Source: an uncultured Pelagibacteraceae bacterium (GTDB taxonomy: Bacteria > Pseudomonadota > Alphaproteobacteria > Pelagibacterales > Pelagibacteraceae). From it: a DNA stretch of 41,000 nucleotides. Under the pieces are notes generated by a model that saw nothing but the letters and a program-made list of their open reading frames with translations, searched no databases and had not been told where the DNA came from. The stretch is taken from the NCBI GenBank assembly GCA_902593405.1, contig CACJIB010000011.1, positions 1-41,000 of the forward strand, written 5' to 3'. Shown in pieces: positions 8,440 to 16,964 of this stretch. How positions within the stretch are numbered: the stretch's first letter is position 1; every line of letters begins with the position of its first letter. The position numbers were made by a program, and so were the translations under genes.

Positions 8440-9777
8440 ATGTTTAAAAAAATTTTAATTGCAAACCGTGGGGAAATTGCAGTTAGAATTATTAGAGCAT
8501 GTAAAGAATGGGGAATTCCTACTGTAGCTGTTCATTCAGATGTAGATAGAGAAAGTATGCATGTTAGAATGGCTGATGAAAGTGTATGTATTGGTTCTCA
8601 TCAACCAGCAAATAGTTACTTAAATATTCCAGCATTAATGTCAGCAATAGAGCTTACAAATGCTGATGCTGTTCATCCAGGATATGGTTTTCTCTCTGAA
8701 AATGCAAATTTTGCAAGAATTTTAGAGGAGAACAAAATTAATTTTATTGGAGCCTCATCAAAACATATTGAAATGATGGGTGATAAAATCCAAGCAAAAA
8801 AAATAGCTAAAGAAAATGGATTGCCGGTTATTGAGGGATCTGAAGGGGGTGTAAAAGATGTGTATGAAGCAAAAGAACTTTGTAAAAAAATTGGTTTTCC
8901 TGTTTTAATCAAAGCCTCAGGTGGAGGTGGAGGCAAAGGTATGAAAATAGTTTACAAGGAAGAAGAATTTGAGTCTTTGTTTTCAACAGCTAAATCTGAA
9001 GCACAAAAATACTTTGGTAATGATGAGGTCTATATTGAAAAATTTTTTCAAAATCCAAGACATATTGAGGTTCAAATATTATCTGGAAAAAATAGAGTTG
9101 TTCACCTTCATGAAAGAGATTGTTCAGTACAAAGAAGACATCAAAAATTAATAGAGGAAACACCAAGTCCAGTTTTAAATGATGAAATAAGAAAAGATTT
9201 ATTTGAGAGAACAGTAAAAATGGTCGCTAAAATAGGTTATATGGGAGCTGGAACTGTTGAGTTTATATATGAAGATGGGAAATTTTATTTCCTTGAAATG
9301 AATACAAGAGTTCAAGTTGAACATCCAGTGACAGAAATGGTTACAGGGATCGATATAATCAAAGAACAAATTTGGATTGCTTTTTCAGGAGAAACAGCTT
9401 TGAAACAAAGTGATATAAATCCTAGAGGACATGCAATTGAATGTAGAATAAATGCTGAAGACGCAAGTAAAAACTTTCAGCCTTCACCTGGAGTTATTAC
9501 TATGTGTCATCAACCATCTGGTTTTAGGACCAGAGTAGATGGTGCAATATTCCAAGGATATAAGGTAACACCTTATTACGATAGTATGGTCTGTAAGTTA
9601 ATTTGTCATGGAAGAAACAGAACAGAAGCAATTCAAAGAATGAATAGATCATTAGATGAATTTGTTATTGAGGGAATAACTACAACAATACCTCTACATA
9701 AAAAATTACTAAACCACAAAAAATTTATCAATTCAGATTTTAACGTTAGCTGGCTAGATAAAGATTCAATTGTTTAA
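8440..9777 (+). CDS. accC: Biotin carboxylase subunit of acetyl-CoA carboxylase
   Basis: An ATP-grasp enzyme that carboxylates biotin on AccB. The 445-aa length matches the family (E. coli 449). It has an N-terminal KILIANRGEIA motif and the Gly-rich ATP lid GGGGGKGM (161-168) next to K159. The catalytic/metal site LEMNTRVQVEHPVTE has E286, N288 and R290. All essential residues are present. It ends convergently with the DUF2155 gene, with a 4-bp overlap. The aat gene that often follows in alphaproteobacteria is not here. Confidence 0.97.
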   Translation: MFKKILIANRGEIAVRIIRACKEWGIPTVAVHSDVDRESMHVRMADESVCIGSHQPANSYLNIPALMSAIELTNADAVHPGYGFLSENANFARILEENKINFIGASSKHIEMMGDKIQAKKIAKENGLPVIEGSEGGVKDVYEAKELCKKIGFPVLIKASGGGGGKGMKIVYKEEEFESLFSTAKSEAQKYFGNDEVYIEKFFQNPRHIEVQILSGKNRVVHLHERDCSVQRRHQKLIEETPSPVLNDEIRKDLFERTVKMVAKIGYMGAGTVEFIYEDGKFYFLEMNTRVQVEHPVTEMVTGIDIIKEQIWIAFSGETALKQSDINPRGHAIECRINAEDASKNFQPSPGVITMCHQPSGFRTRVDGAIFQGYKVTPYYDSMVCKLICHGRNRTEAIQRMNRSLDEFVIEGITTTIPLHKKLLNHKKFINSDFNVSWLDKDSIV

Positions 9778-10181
9778 TAACATTTCACAAGCCAAACATC
9801 GTAAACAGGATGATCAAAAGGTGCAATAGATGGACTTGATGAAAACATCCAGCCATTAAAAACAAAAACTTCATCATTATTTTTATTTGTTAAATCTCTA
9901 ACTTGTATATAAGCAGTTATCTCCGGATTATCATCAAATTCTGAATTTTTACATTTAAGACTTTTAATTGATAAATCTTTAAACTTTATTAATTCTCCAT
10001 TTTTAAGTTTAAGCAAGGTATTTTTGGAACTTATTTTGTCCAAAATTTTTATATCAGTAAAAGTTCCCTCTAAATTACTTTTTGCGTTCGAGTTTAAAAC
10101 TAAACAAAAATAAAATAAAAAAACTAAATAGATTAATTTAAAATTATTCTTTCCAACTTGAGTATTTCTTTTTAATACCAT
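9774..10181 (-). CDS. Secreted DUF2155-family protein
   Basis: A 135-aa protein with an N-terminal signal peptide (hydrophobic core about 16-28, likely cleavage after SNA, near residue 34). The C-terminus has the hallmark DUF2155 pattern FNGWMFSSSPSIAPFDHPVYDVWLVKC, seen here as GWMFSSSPS and HPVYDVW. The molecular function of the family is not known to me; it is common in alphaproteobacteria beside the NDUFA12-like gene, as here. The predicted protein is periplasmic. The start overlaps the end of the upstream gene by 38 bp, and no later in-frame start exists before the signal peptide. Confidence 0.88.
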   Translation of the reverse strand: MVLKRNTQVGKNNFKLIYLVFLFYFCLVLNSNAKSNLEGTFTDIKILDKISSKNTLLKLKNGELIKFKDLSIKSLKCKNSEFDDNPEITAYIQVRDLTNKNNDEVFVFNGWMFSSSPSIAPFDHPVYDVWLVKCY

Positions 10182-10503
10182 CTTGATTTTTATTTGGATA
10201 ATATGCTGAGTCAGTTCCAGTTAAATTTTCTTGATGTGGCTTTTGCCAATCGTATTTTTCTAAGGTGTGTTTTTTTTCTATTTTATTAGGTGTAAAATGA
10301 ATCCAAGAATACCATTCAACAGGAATTTTTGATGCATCAATTGTGTTTGCGTAGATAACCCATCTTTTTCCACTTTTGCTTTCATAGTATTTGTTACCCA
10401 ACTCATCAGTACCGACAAGTTTTCCGAAAAAAATAGTTTTTAGTCTAGTTCCAAAAGTGTCTTGATTCCACCATGTGAAAATTTTTCTTAAAAGTGTCAA
10501 CAT
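10144..10503 (-). CDS. NADH:ubiquinone oxidoreductase NDUFA12-family subunit
   Basis: A 119-aa homologue of the mitochondrial complex I accessory subunit NDUFA12 (B17.2), which in alphaproteobacteria and mitochondria associates with the peripheral arm of complex I. The recognisable pattern is FGKLVGTDELGNKYYE, followed by RWVIY, then PVEWYSWIHF and KYDWQKPHQENLTGT, ending in a Pro/Asn-rich tail. There is no signal peptide or membrane segment, so it should sit on the cytoplasmic face. The rest of the nuo operon is not in this window. It is first in a two-gene minus-strand unit with the DUF2155 gene. Confidence 0.92.
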   Translation of the reverse strand: MLTLLRKIFTWWNQDTFGTRLKTIFFGKLVGTDELGNKYYESKSGKRWVIYANTIDASKIPVEWYSWIHFTPNKIEKKHTLEKYDWQKPHQENLTGTDSAYYPNKNQDGIKKKYSSWKE

Positions 10504-10616
10504 AATATTTTTTATTTATTCAATTAAAAATTGTAAAATTTAAATTAGACTAAAATATGAATATGTATATAAATTAATTGATTCATTATTCAAATTAAAA
10601 TTTAAATTGAGGTCAA
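10504..10616. promoter_or_regulatory. Divergent promoter region, NDUFA12-like / TSCPD gene
   Basis: The 113-bp gap is the largest in the window. Toward the TSCPD gene there is a plausible promoter: TAGACT (10546-10551), a 16-bp spacer and TATAAA (10568-10573). A GAGG ribosome site (10609-10612) precedes the ATG at 10617. No equally clear promoter is visible on the other strand. The match to consensus is moderate in a very AT-rich background. Confidence 0.4.
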
Positions 10617-11441
10617 ATGGCAAAATATTTAGTTGAAACTTATTACACATGTACCTTTAAGGTAAATCATTATTTAGATGATATTAACGAGGCAGAATTA
10701 AAAAATTTAGAAAAGAGAGACGATGGGAAATTCGAAGTTTTAGATGTAAAACTTGATAATAGAAAAACAAAAAGTCTAGACCCTAAAAACAATAAAGTTC
10801 TTGAAAACAGCAAAGTAGAAGTAGTTACCGAAACAGATAAAAAAAGCCCAATAAAAAAAGAAAGTGTAATAACAAGTATAAACACAGCTAATGAAAAGTC
10901 AGGTAAAAGATTTAGCATGCCAGACAGAAGAAAAGGATATATTCAAAAAGCTACTATTGGTGACCACAAAGTTTACCTACATACTGGGGAATATGAAGAT
11001 GGAAAAATTGGAGAAATATTTATTGATACTAGTAAAGAGGGTGAACTTGTTAAAGCTTTAATGAATAATTTTGCAATTGCTGTTTCTCTAGGCCTTCAAT
11101 ATGGTGTTCCGTTAGATGAGTTTATAAGTGCATTTGTTGATACAAAATTTGAACCATCTGGAAAAGTCTATGGCAATGATAGAATTTTAAGCGCCACATC
11201 AATTTTGGATTATATCTTCAGAGAATTAGCTATTTCATATCAAAATAGAGAAGATCTAGCTCACACTCCTGCGATTGGAGGAAGTGATGCTGTAAATACT
11301 GAAGATCAAAACTCTGATGATCAAAATCAATTATTGAAAATTGTAAAAGATATAACTAGCAAAGGTTTCGTTAGAAATAATTATAAAAAAAATCTAGTTG
11401 ACCTTTCAGATGTAAAAATAAGTTTAAAAGGTAAAAAATAA
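10617..11441 (+). CDS. Stand-alone TSCPD-type domain protein, like the C-terminus of B12-dependent ribonucleotide reductase
   Basis: A 274-aa protein in two parts. Residues 1-95 are polar and low in complexity after an opening [16 protein letters not shown]. Residues 98-220 closely resemble the C-terminal region of alphaproteobacterial Nrd[55 protein letters not shown], then [13 protein letters not shown]. The namesake TSCPD motif is replaced by the ATSILDY stretch, and the single Cys is C12. No ribonucleotide reductase catalytic domain (about 700 residues) is present upstream: the ORF has its own promoter-like region and GAGG ribosome site. It may be a relic or a separate regulator or zinc-independent accessory; the role is unknown. 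It ends one base from the convergent aspS. Confidence 0.75.
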   Translation: MAKYLVETYYTCTFKVNHYLDDINEAELKNLEKRDDGKFEVLDVKLDNRKTKSLDPKNNKVLENSKVEVVTETDKKSPIKKESVITSINTANEKSGKRFSMPDRRKGYIQKATIGDHKVYLHTGEYEDGKIGEIFIDTSKEGELVKALMNNFAIAVSLGLQYGVPLDEFISAFVDTKFEPSGKVYGNDRILSATSILDYIFRELAISYQNREDLAHTPAIGGSDAVNTEDQNSDDQNQLLKIVKDITSKGFVRNNYKKNLVDLSDVKISLKGKK

Positions 11442-11442
11442 G

Positions 11443-13227
11443 TTATTTTTTAGTTTTTAAAGTTAAATTTAATTCTTTTAGTTGATCTGGATTTACCTCA
11501 GATGGTGCATTCATCATTAAATCTTGTGCGTTCTGGTTCATTGGAAACATTGTAACTTCCCTAATATTTTTTTCATTTGCTAGCAACATTACTATCCTGT
11601 CAATTCCTGGTGCTATACCTCCATGCGGTGGCGCACCATAACTAAGTGCATTTATCATACCACTAAATTTTTCATTTACTTGATTTTTATCATATCCTGC
11701 AATCGAGAAAAGTTTATACATAAGTTCTGGTTTATGATTTCTAATTGCTCCTGAAGATAATTCTATACCATTACAAACTATGTCGTATTGATAAGCGAGT
11801 ATGTCTAATGGGTTTTCAAAATCTTTTTCACTCAAATCACCTTGAGGCATTGAAAATGGATTGTGACAAAATTCAATCTTGTTTGTTGATTCATCCTTTT
11901 CAAACATTGGATAATCCACAATCCAGCAAAATGCAAAAACATTTTCATCAATTAAATCTAGATCTTTAGCAATTTTATCTCTTGCTAGTGCAGTAATTTT
12001 TTCTAATTCGTTTTGTTTCCCACAAGCCATAAAAATACTATCCCCTATTTCACAGTTTGTTTTTTTCATGATTTCAACCAATGCATCTTGAGAAAAAAAC
12101 TTTCCTATAGGGCCTTTTGCTGAAATATCTTTATCTTTTTCAAAAGTAAAATAAGCTAAACCAGAAGCGCCTTCTTCTTTAGCCCATTTATCAATGTTAT
12201 CAAAAAAACTTCTCGGTTTATCTTTCGTATTTTTTGTAATAATACACCTCACTTTGGATCCAGATTTTACTAATTTTTTAAATATTTCAAATGAAATATC
12301 TTCTCTTGTAAAAATTTCAGTTATATCATTTACGATGAGTGGGTTTCTTAAATCTGGTTTATCAGTACCATATTTGAGCATTGATTCCTTATATGAAATC
12401 TTTGGAAATTTATCAAACATCAGTTTTTTGGTAGAAAAATTTTTAAATGTATTAACCATTAACTTTTCAACAACATTAAATACATCTTCTTGTTCAACAA
12501 ATGACATTTCCAAATCTAATTGATAAAACTCCCCAGGACTTCTGTCTGCTCTTGCATCTTCATCTCTGAAACAAGGTGCAATTTGAAAGTATCTATCAAA
12601 GCCCGAAACCATTATTAATTGTTTAAATTGTTGGGGGGCTTGAGGTAATGCATAAAATTTTCCTGGATTTAAACGACTAGGTACTAAAAAATCTCTCGCA
12701 CCTTCTGGACTAGACGATGTTAAAATTGGTGTTTGAAATTCTAAAAAACCTAATTTAGTCATTTCATTTCGGATATATGAAATAACTTTAGATCTTAAAA
12801 TAATATTTTCATGAATTTTTTTTCTTCTTAAATCTAAAAATCTGTATTTCAATCTTATTTCTTCTGCATATTCTTGATCACTAAAGATTGGCATAGGAAG
12901 TTCTTTACAGGTGCCTAAAACTTCATGCTGCTCAATAACAACCTCGATGTCACCGGTGTCAATTTCAGAATTAATTGTTTCTTTAGATCTGTTAACAACT
13001 TTCCCCTCAACTTTAATTACTGTTTCTAATTGCATTTTTTCTAAATCAGAAAAATATTTATTATCTTTATCAATTATACATTGGGTAATTCCGTAATTAT
13101 CTCTTAAATCAATAAATAATAAGTTCCCATGGTCTCTTTTTTTATTTATCCAGCCTGAAAGAGAAATTTTTTTATCTACATCCTCTTTTCTTAATTCATT
13201 ACACTTGTGTGTTCTGTATTTATTCAA
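11443..13227 (-). CDS. aspS: Aspartate--tRNA ligase, bacterial type
   Basis: A class II aminoacyl-tRNA synthetase of 594 aa. It has an N-terminal OB-fold anticodon-binding domain (1-105), class II motif 2 FRDEDARADR (220-229), a bacterial GAD insertion (about 290-420) and motif 3 GIAPGIDRIVMLL (about 537-549, Arg544). The start is TTG at 13225-13227, directly after the hda stop; no ATG is available in frame, and the family N-terminus fits. In the anticodon domain the motif reads KKRDHGNLLFIDLRD, with His33 where discriminating AspRS has Leu. That His is the known mark of non-discriminating enzymes that also charge tRNA-Asn. Confidence 0.96.
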   Translation of the reverse strand: MNKYRTHKCNELRKEDVDKKISLSGWINKKRDHGNLLFIDLRDNYGITQCIIDKDNKYFSDLEKMQLETVIKVEGKVVNRSKETINSEIDTGDIEVVIEQHEVLGTCKELPMPIFSDQEYAEEIRLKYRFLDLRRKKIHENIILRSKVISYIRNEMTKLGFLEFQTPILTSSSPEGARDFLVPSRLNPGKFYALPQAPQQFKQLIMVSGFDRYFQIAPCFRDEDARADRSPGEFYQLDLEMSFVEQEDVFNVVEKLMVNTFKNFSTKKLMFDKFPKISYKESMLKYGTDKPDLRNPLIVNDITEIFTREDISFEIFKKLVKSGSKVRCIITKNTKDKPRSFFDNIDKWAKEEGASGLAYFTFEKDKDISAKGPIGKFFSQDALVEIMKKTNCEIGDSIFMACGKQNELEKITALARDKIAKDLDLIDENVFAFCWIVDYPMFEKDESTNKIEFCHNPFSMPQGDLSEKDFENPLDILAYQYDIVCNGIELSSGAIRNHKPELMYKLFSIAGYDKNQVNEKFSGMINALSYGAPPHGGIAPGIDRIVMLLANEKNIREVTMFPMNQNAQDLMMNAPSEVNPDQLKELNLTLKTKK

Positions 13228-13890
13228 TTAAACCTCTAATGCTTCTTTTATAATTTTAAAATCGATTGGTTTCTTTCTTTTTAAACTAATTTCGTCGATT
13301 TTATATATGAAATCGGAAATTTTGCCATAAGTTCTATCAATTCTCTTAATTATAAATTCAATAAGTTTTTGGTTTATTGATATTTGACGATCAGAAAGAT
13401 TTTTTAATATTAGTGCATAAATTAAATCATCACCAGGTTTTTCTATTTGAGATAAAATAAAATTAGTAGATCTTGAATTAAGATCATTTAATTTAAATTT
13501 AAAGTCAACTATTGGTTTTTTTGAGGTTATAATTAAATACTTATTATCCTGATCAATTATATTTATAAGTGTAAATAATAAGTTTTCATTTATTTTTTCA
13601 GTTAAATCCTCAACAATAATATTTTCATATATTTTTATTTGTTGAAGAAAATCATTATTAATATCTTCTGCATTAATTTTAATTCCTCTATGCTTTTCTA
13701 AAAATATATTTATTAAATGACTTTTTCCTGAAAACTTTTCACCTATTAAGTTTATAAAATTTTTATCCCATTTTGGCCAACTATTTAAAAGGCTAAAAGA
13801 GTGTTCGTTGCTGTTTGAAACATAAAAATCCTGATCTTTAAAATTTTGATCATAATCAAATTTAAGTATTTGCTGATTAAGATTTGTCAT
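13228..13890 (-). CDS. hda: DnaA-related regulatory ATPase (Hda-like)
   Basis: A 220-aa protein built like the AAA+ region of DnaA without its DNA-binding domain, as in Hda/HdaA. With the beta clamp, Hda stimulates ATP hydrolysis by DnaA to prevent re-initiation. It has an N-terminal clamp-binding-like QILKF (7-11), Walker A GEKFSGKS (50-57), a degenerate Walker B region IIVEDL, and a C-terminal helical lid ending in FKIIKEALEV. The sequence is divergent, so the call also rests on context. It overlaps the upstream DUF2066 gene by 14 bp and its stop abuts the aspS start. The DUF2066-hda block beside purM-purN is a conserved alphaproteobacterial arrangement. Confidence 0.78.
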   Translation of the reverse strand: MTNLNQQILKFDYDQNFKDQDFYVSNSNEHSFSLLNSWPKWDKNFINLIGEKFSGKSHLINIFLEKHRGIKINAEDINNDFLQQIKIYENIIVEDLTEKINENLLFTLINIIDQDNKYLIITSKKPIVDFKFKLNDLNSRSTNFILSQIEKPGDDLIYALILKNLSDRQISINQKLIEFIIKRIDRTYGKISDFIYKIDEISLKRKKPIDFKIIKEALEV

Positions 13891-14965
13891 TTAAAACCCA
13901 AATTTTATTTTTAATTTCAAAATCATAATTTTGATCACTCATAACTTCTAAAAACTTATCAGGTGTTCCATTAAAAATAACTTTATAAAAATTATTTCGA
14001 TTATCGAACTTATAAATTGAAAAATTATATATCAAATCCATATCAGATAAAATTTTTTCAAATTTATTAATTTTTATATTATTAGAATTATCAATAGAAA
14101 TATTTAGAGATAGTTTTACTGAAGTATTGATTTGATTTTGTGATTTCCAAAAATCTTCGTAGATTAATTTTAAATTATCAATAAATTCAAATAACTCTTC
14201 TTCATCATCAAAATTTACTTCAGTATAATTTAAATTTTTTAAATTGTTATTTTGATTAAAAAAAATTTTGTTAAATACTCTTATTTTATTATTATCCTTA
14301 AATACAATCATAATAATGTAGTCATTTATATTGTATTTATTTATAATTTCTTTGAAGTCATAAGTTTCCAAAACATTAATATTTTGTTTTATCAATCTAA
14401 AATCGTCTAAATCTTCAGTAGGTAAAATATAATTTAAAAGACTGTATTTTTTATTATTTAAATTCCAACTGGAAAATAACTTATTCTCAGAGAACATTAA
14501 AACTCGATTTTTATTTTGATCAACAAGTACGGGGATGAATAAAAAATCTTTTTTCACAGGTAAAGATGGAAAAATATTTTTCGTTTCTAATAAATCAAAT
14601 ATATTTTTTTTATTAAATGAAACATTCAGGGCAAGATAATAAATTTCATCAATAAACTTTTCTTCTTTAATTGAGAAAGTTTCTATCATTCCTTTTATTT
14701 GATTAATTGATGTATTTTTTAATTTTACCTGATCTTTACTTTGGACAATTGACAAAATAAGTTCATCAAATGCCTTTAAAAATCCTTTATCGATAATTTC
14801 ATTTTTATTAAAATTTATTTCAAAAGGTGTTGATATTTCAATGTCATTTATAGAAAATGTCTTTGCATGACTTTTTTCTGTGGAAAAGAAAATATTTATT
14901 AAAGCGAGAAATAAAAAAAAATTATATAAAAGCTTTAAATTACTAAGAAGAAAAATAAATTTCAT
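13877..14965 (-). CDS. Secreted DUF2066-family protein
   Basis: A 362-aa protein with an N-terminal signal peptide (hydrophobic about 12-27, likely cleavage after SHA near residue 34), so it is exported. The mature part has the DUF2066 features: an early AFDELILSIVQS helix, the YLALNVSFNKKNIFDLL pattern, and a FIPVLVDQNKNRVLMFSENKLFSSWN segment. The function of the family is unknown. It is divergent from purM, with only 11 bp between the two ATGs, and is followed by hda with a 14-bp overlap. Placement beside hda and purM supports the family call. Confidence 0.78.
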   Translation of the reverse strand: MKFIFLLSNLKLLYNFFLFLALINIFFSTEKSHAKTFSINDIEISTPFEINFNKNEIIDKGFLKAFDELILSIVQSKDQVKLKNTSINQIKGMIETFSIKEEKFIDEIYYLALNVSFNKKNIFDLLETKNIFPSLPVKKDFLFIPVLVDQNKNRVLMFSENKLFSSWNLNNKKYSLLNYILPTEDLDDFRLIKQNINVLETYDFKEIINKYNINDYIIMIVFKDNNKIRVFNKIFFNQNNNLKNLNYTEVNFDDEEELFEFIDNLKLIYEDFWKSQNQINTSVKLSLNISIDNSNNIKINKFEKILSDMDLIYNFSIYKFDNRNNFYKVIFNGTPDKFLEVMSDQNYDFEIKNKIWVLNDKS

Positions 14966-14976
14966 AAAACATATTA
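14966..14976. promoter_or_regulatory. 11-bp divergent gap between DUF2066 and purM start codons
   Basis: Only 11 bp separate two opposite-strand ATGs, too little for either promoter. At least one promoter must lie inside the neighbouring coding sequence, or the mRNAs are leaderless with interleaved promoter elements. No consensus -35/-10 pair stands out. Confidence 0.4.
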
Positions 14977-16008
14977 ATGAATAAAAAAAAATATACCTAT
15001 AAAAAAAGTGGAGTTAATATTAAAGCTGCAGACAAGTTTGTTGATTTCATATCTACAGTTTCTGCAAAAAAAAGAGGCAAAAAAAAGTTCTCTAATATAG
15101 GAGGGTTTGGTTCAATCACAAATATACCAAGTAATATTAAACAACCTAGAATCGTTGCTTGTACTGATGGCGTGGGAACCAAAATTGAAATTGCTAATAC
15201 ATTAAATAAATTTGATACTATTGGTATTGATTTGGTTGCTATGAGTGTAAATGATTTAATTGTTCAAGGAGCTAAACCCTTGCTTTTTTTAGATTATATT
15301 TCAATAAATAAAATTGATCTTAAAAAACTTAAACCAATTATAAAAGGAATTAACAAAGGCTGCAATCAATCAGAATGTGAACTTGTTGGTGGAGAAACTG
15401 CTGAAATGCCAGACACGTATGAAAAAGGTAAATTTGATATCGCAGGTTTTGCTGTAGGAGTTGTAGGAAAGAATAGAATTTTAAATAAAAATAAAATAAA
15501 AAAGAATAATCTTATAGTTGCAGTTCCTTCCAGCGGTTTACATTCTAATGGGTATTCTCTTGTAAGATATTTATTAAAACAAAAAAAAATAAATATTAAA
15601 AAAAATAAATTTTTAAAATCTGAGCTTCTAAAACCAACTAAAATATATGTTAAAGAAATAATGAATTTGACAAATAAAAACTTAATCAATGGCTGTGCAA
15701 ATATAACTGGTGGAGGTTTGTCTGATAATATTAAAAGAATTATTCCAGATAAGCTTTCTGCACATATAAGTTTAGATAAAATTAAAACTTCTAAAATATT
15801 TAATTGGCTTAAAAATAATGGAATTTCTGATAGAGAAATGCTTAAAACATTTAATTGTGGAGTTGGTTTTTGTCTTATTGTTGAAAGTAAAAATTTAAAA
15901 AAAATAATTAAATTTTTTTCAAAAGAATACAAACCGTATGTTATTGGAAAAATTTTAAATGGTAAAAACAAAGTTAAGTTAAATGGTTCTGTCAACTGGT
16001 ATCAATAG
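14977..16008 (+). CDS. purM: Phosphoribosylformylglycinamidine cyclo-ligase
   Basis: AIR synthetase, the fifth step of purine synthesis: it closes the imidazole ring using ATP. The 343-aa length is typical. It has an opening YKKSGVNIKAAD, then VACTDGVGTKI (60-70) and DLVAMSVNDLIVQGAKPLLFLDY, followed by GGETAEMPDTY (138-148) and a C-terminal VPSSGLHSNGYSL and NITGGGLSDN. It overlaps purN by 26 bp, forming a purMN unit as in many proteobacteria. Its start codon is 11 bp from the divergent DUF2066 gene. Confidence 0.97.
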   Translation: MNKKKYTYKKSGVNIKAADKFVDFISTVSAKKRGKKKFSNIGGFGSITNIPSNIKQPRIVACTDGVGTKIEIANTLNKFDTIGIDLVAMSVNDLIVQGAKPLLFLDYISINKIDLKKLKPIIKGINKGCNQSECELVGGETAEMPDTYEKGKFDIAGFAVGVVGKNRILNKNKIKKNNLIVAVPSSGLHSNGYSLVRYLLKQKKINIKKNKFLKSELLKPTKIYVKEIMNLTNKNLINGCANITGGGLSDNIKRIIPDKLSAHISLDKIKTSKIFNWLKNNGISDREMLKTFNCGVGFCLIVESKNLKKIIKFFSKEYKPYVIGKILNGKNKVKLNGSVNWYQ

Positions 16009-16564
16009 AATTAAAACAGCTGTATTTATTTCAGGGACAGGAAGTAATTTAAAATCTTTAGTTAAATTTTCTAAAACTAAATTCTCTCCTATATCAATTA
16101 ACTTTATTGTTTCGAATAACTCTAAGGCAAAGGGTCTAAATTATGCCAAAAAATTTAAGATTAAAAAAAAAGTTTTAAATTTTAAAAACAAAAAATTAAG
16201 TGAAAATAAGCTACTTTCAATCTTAAAAAAAAATAATATTGAAATAATTTGTCTGGCTGGATTTATGAAAATTTTGTCAAAAAATTTTATAAAAAAATTT
16301 AAAGGAAAAATTTTAAATATACACCCCTCTTTACTGCCTAAATATAAAGGATTAAATACTCACCAAAGAGTATTAAATAATAAAGAAAAATACTCAGGAT
16401 GCACTGTTCATTTTGTAAATGCTAGATTGGATTCGGGCAAGATCATTCTACAAAAGAAAGTAAAAATTTTAAAAAAAGATACGGAGTCCTCTCTTGCTAA
16501 AAAAATTTTAGTTCAAGAGCATAAACTGTACCCAAAAGCTATATTAAAAGTTTTTAATCTTTAA
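15983..16564 (+). CDS. purN: Phosphoribosylglycinamide formyltransferase
   Basis: GAR transformylase, using 10-formyl-tetrahydrofolate in the third step of purine synthesis. It has 193 aa. The phosphate-binding start is AVFISGTGSNLKSL. The catalytic triad is visible as N112 and H114 in NIHPSLLPKYKG and D150 in ARLDSGKII. The protein is unusually Lys-rich, as is common in AT-biased genomes. The start within the purM end gives ten extra residues before the first strand; no better in-frame start is seen. It converges with ndk with an 11-bp overlap. Confidence 0.96.
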   Translation: MVLSTGINRIKTAVFISGTGSNLKSLVKFSKTKFSPISINFIVSNNSKAKGLNYAKKFKIKKKVLNFKNKKLSENKLLSILKKNNIEIICLAGFMKILSKNFIKKFKGKILNIHPSLLPKYKGLNTHQRVLNNKEKYSGCTVHFVNARLDSGKIILQKKVKILKKDTESSLAKKILVQEHKLYPKAILKVFNL

Positions 16565-16964
16565 AGAAAAAATCAATTTCAATTTTAGCATTTTCAACGC
16601 TATCTGATCCATGTACTGAATTTTTATCAATTGAAATTCCATATTTTTTTCGAATAGTGCCTTCTTCTGCATCTTTTGGATTTGTAGCACCCATTAATTC
16701 CCTGTTTCCCAAAACTGCATCCTCTTTTTCAAGAACCATAACAACAATTGGACCGGATGAAAGATAATTGCATAAATCGTTATAAAATGGCTTTGTTTCA
16801 TGAACTTTATAAAATTTTTCTGCTTCAGATTTCTCAATTTGTATTTTTTTTTCTTTCAAAATTGAAAAGCCATTATTCTTAAAAATTTCTTTAATCTCGT
16901 TTTCAAGATTTCTTTCAACTGCATCAGGTTTGATGATTGATAATGTTTGTTCAATACTACTCAT
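16554..16964 (-). CDS. ndk: Nucleoside diphosphate kinase
   Basis: Transfers the gamma-phosphate from ATP to other (d)NDPs through a phosphohistidine. At 136 aa it is standard. It has an N-terminal TLSIIKPDAV and the catalytic H118 in NSVHGSDSVENA. The start overlaps the pepA stop by 8 bp, so it is the second gene of a pepA-ndk unit. The 3' end overlaps purN by 11 bp on the opposite strand. Confidence 0.97.
   Translation of the reverse strand: MSSIEQTLSIIKPDAVERNLENEIKEIFKNNGFSILKEKKIQIEKSEAEKFYKVHETKPFYNDLCNYLSSGPIVVMVLEKEDAVLGNRELMGATNPKDAEEGTIRKKYGISIDKNSVHGSDSVENAKIEIDFFFKD

Noticed and set aside
10504..10616. A hidden catalytic ribonucleotide reductase fragment upstream of the TSCPD gene
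   Set aside because: The gap is 113 bp of non-coding AT-rich DNA followed by a divergent gene, so no reductase remnant is present.
12194..12523. Plus-strand 109-aa ORF opposite aspS
   Set aside because: It is antisense within a conserved gene, with no family resemblance or start signal.
15366..15995. Minus-strand 209-aa hydrophobic ORF opposite purM
   Set aside because: It is fully antisense to a well-conserved gene; its Leu/Phe-rich content is what Lys/Asn-rich coding gives on the reverse strand.
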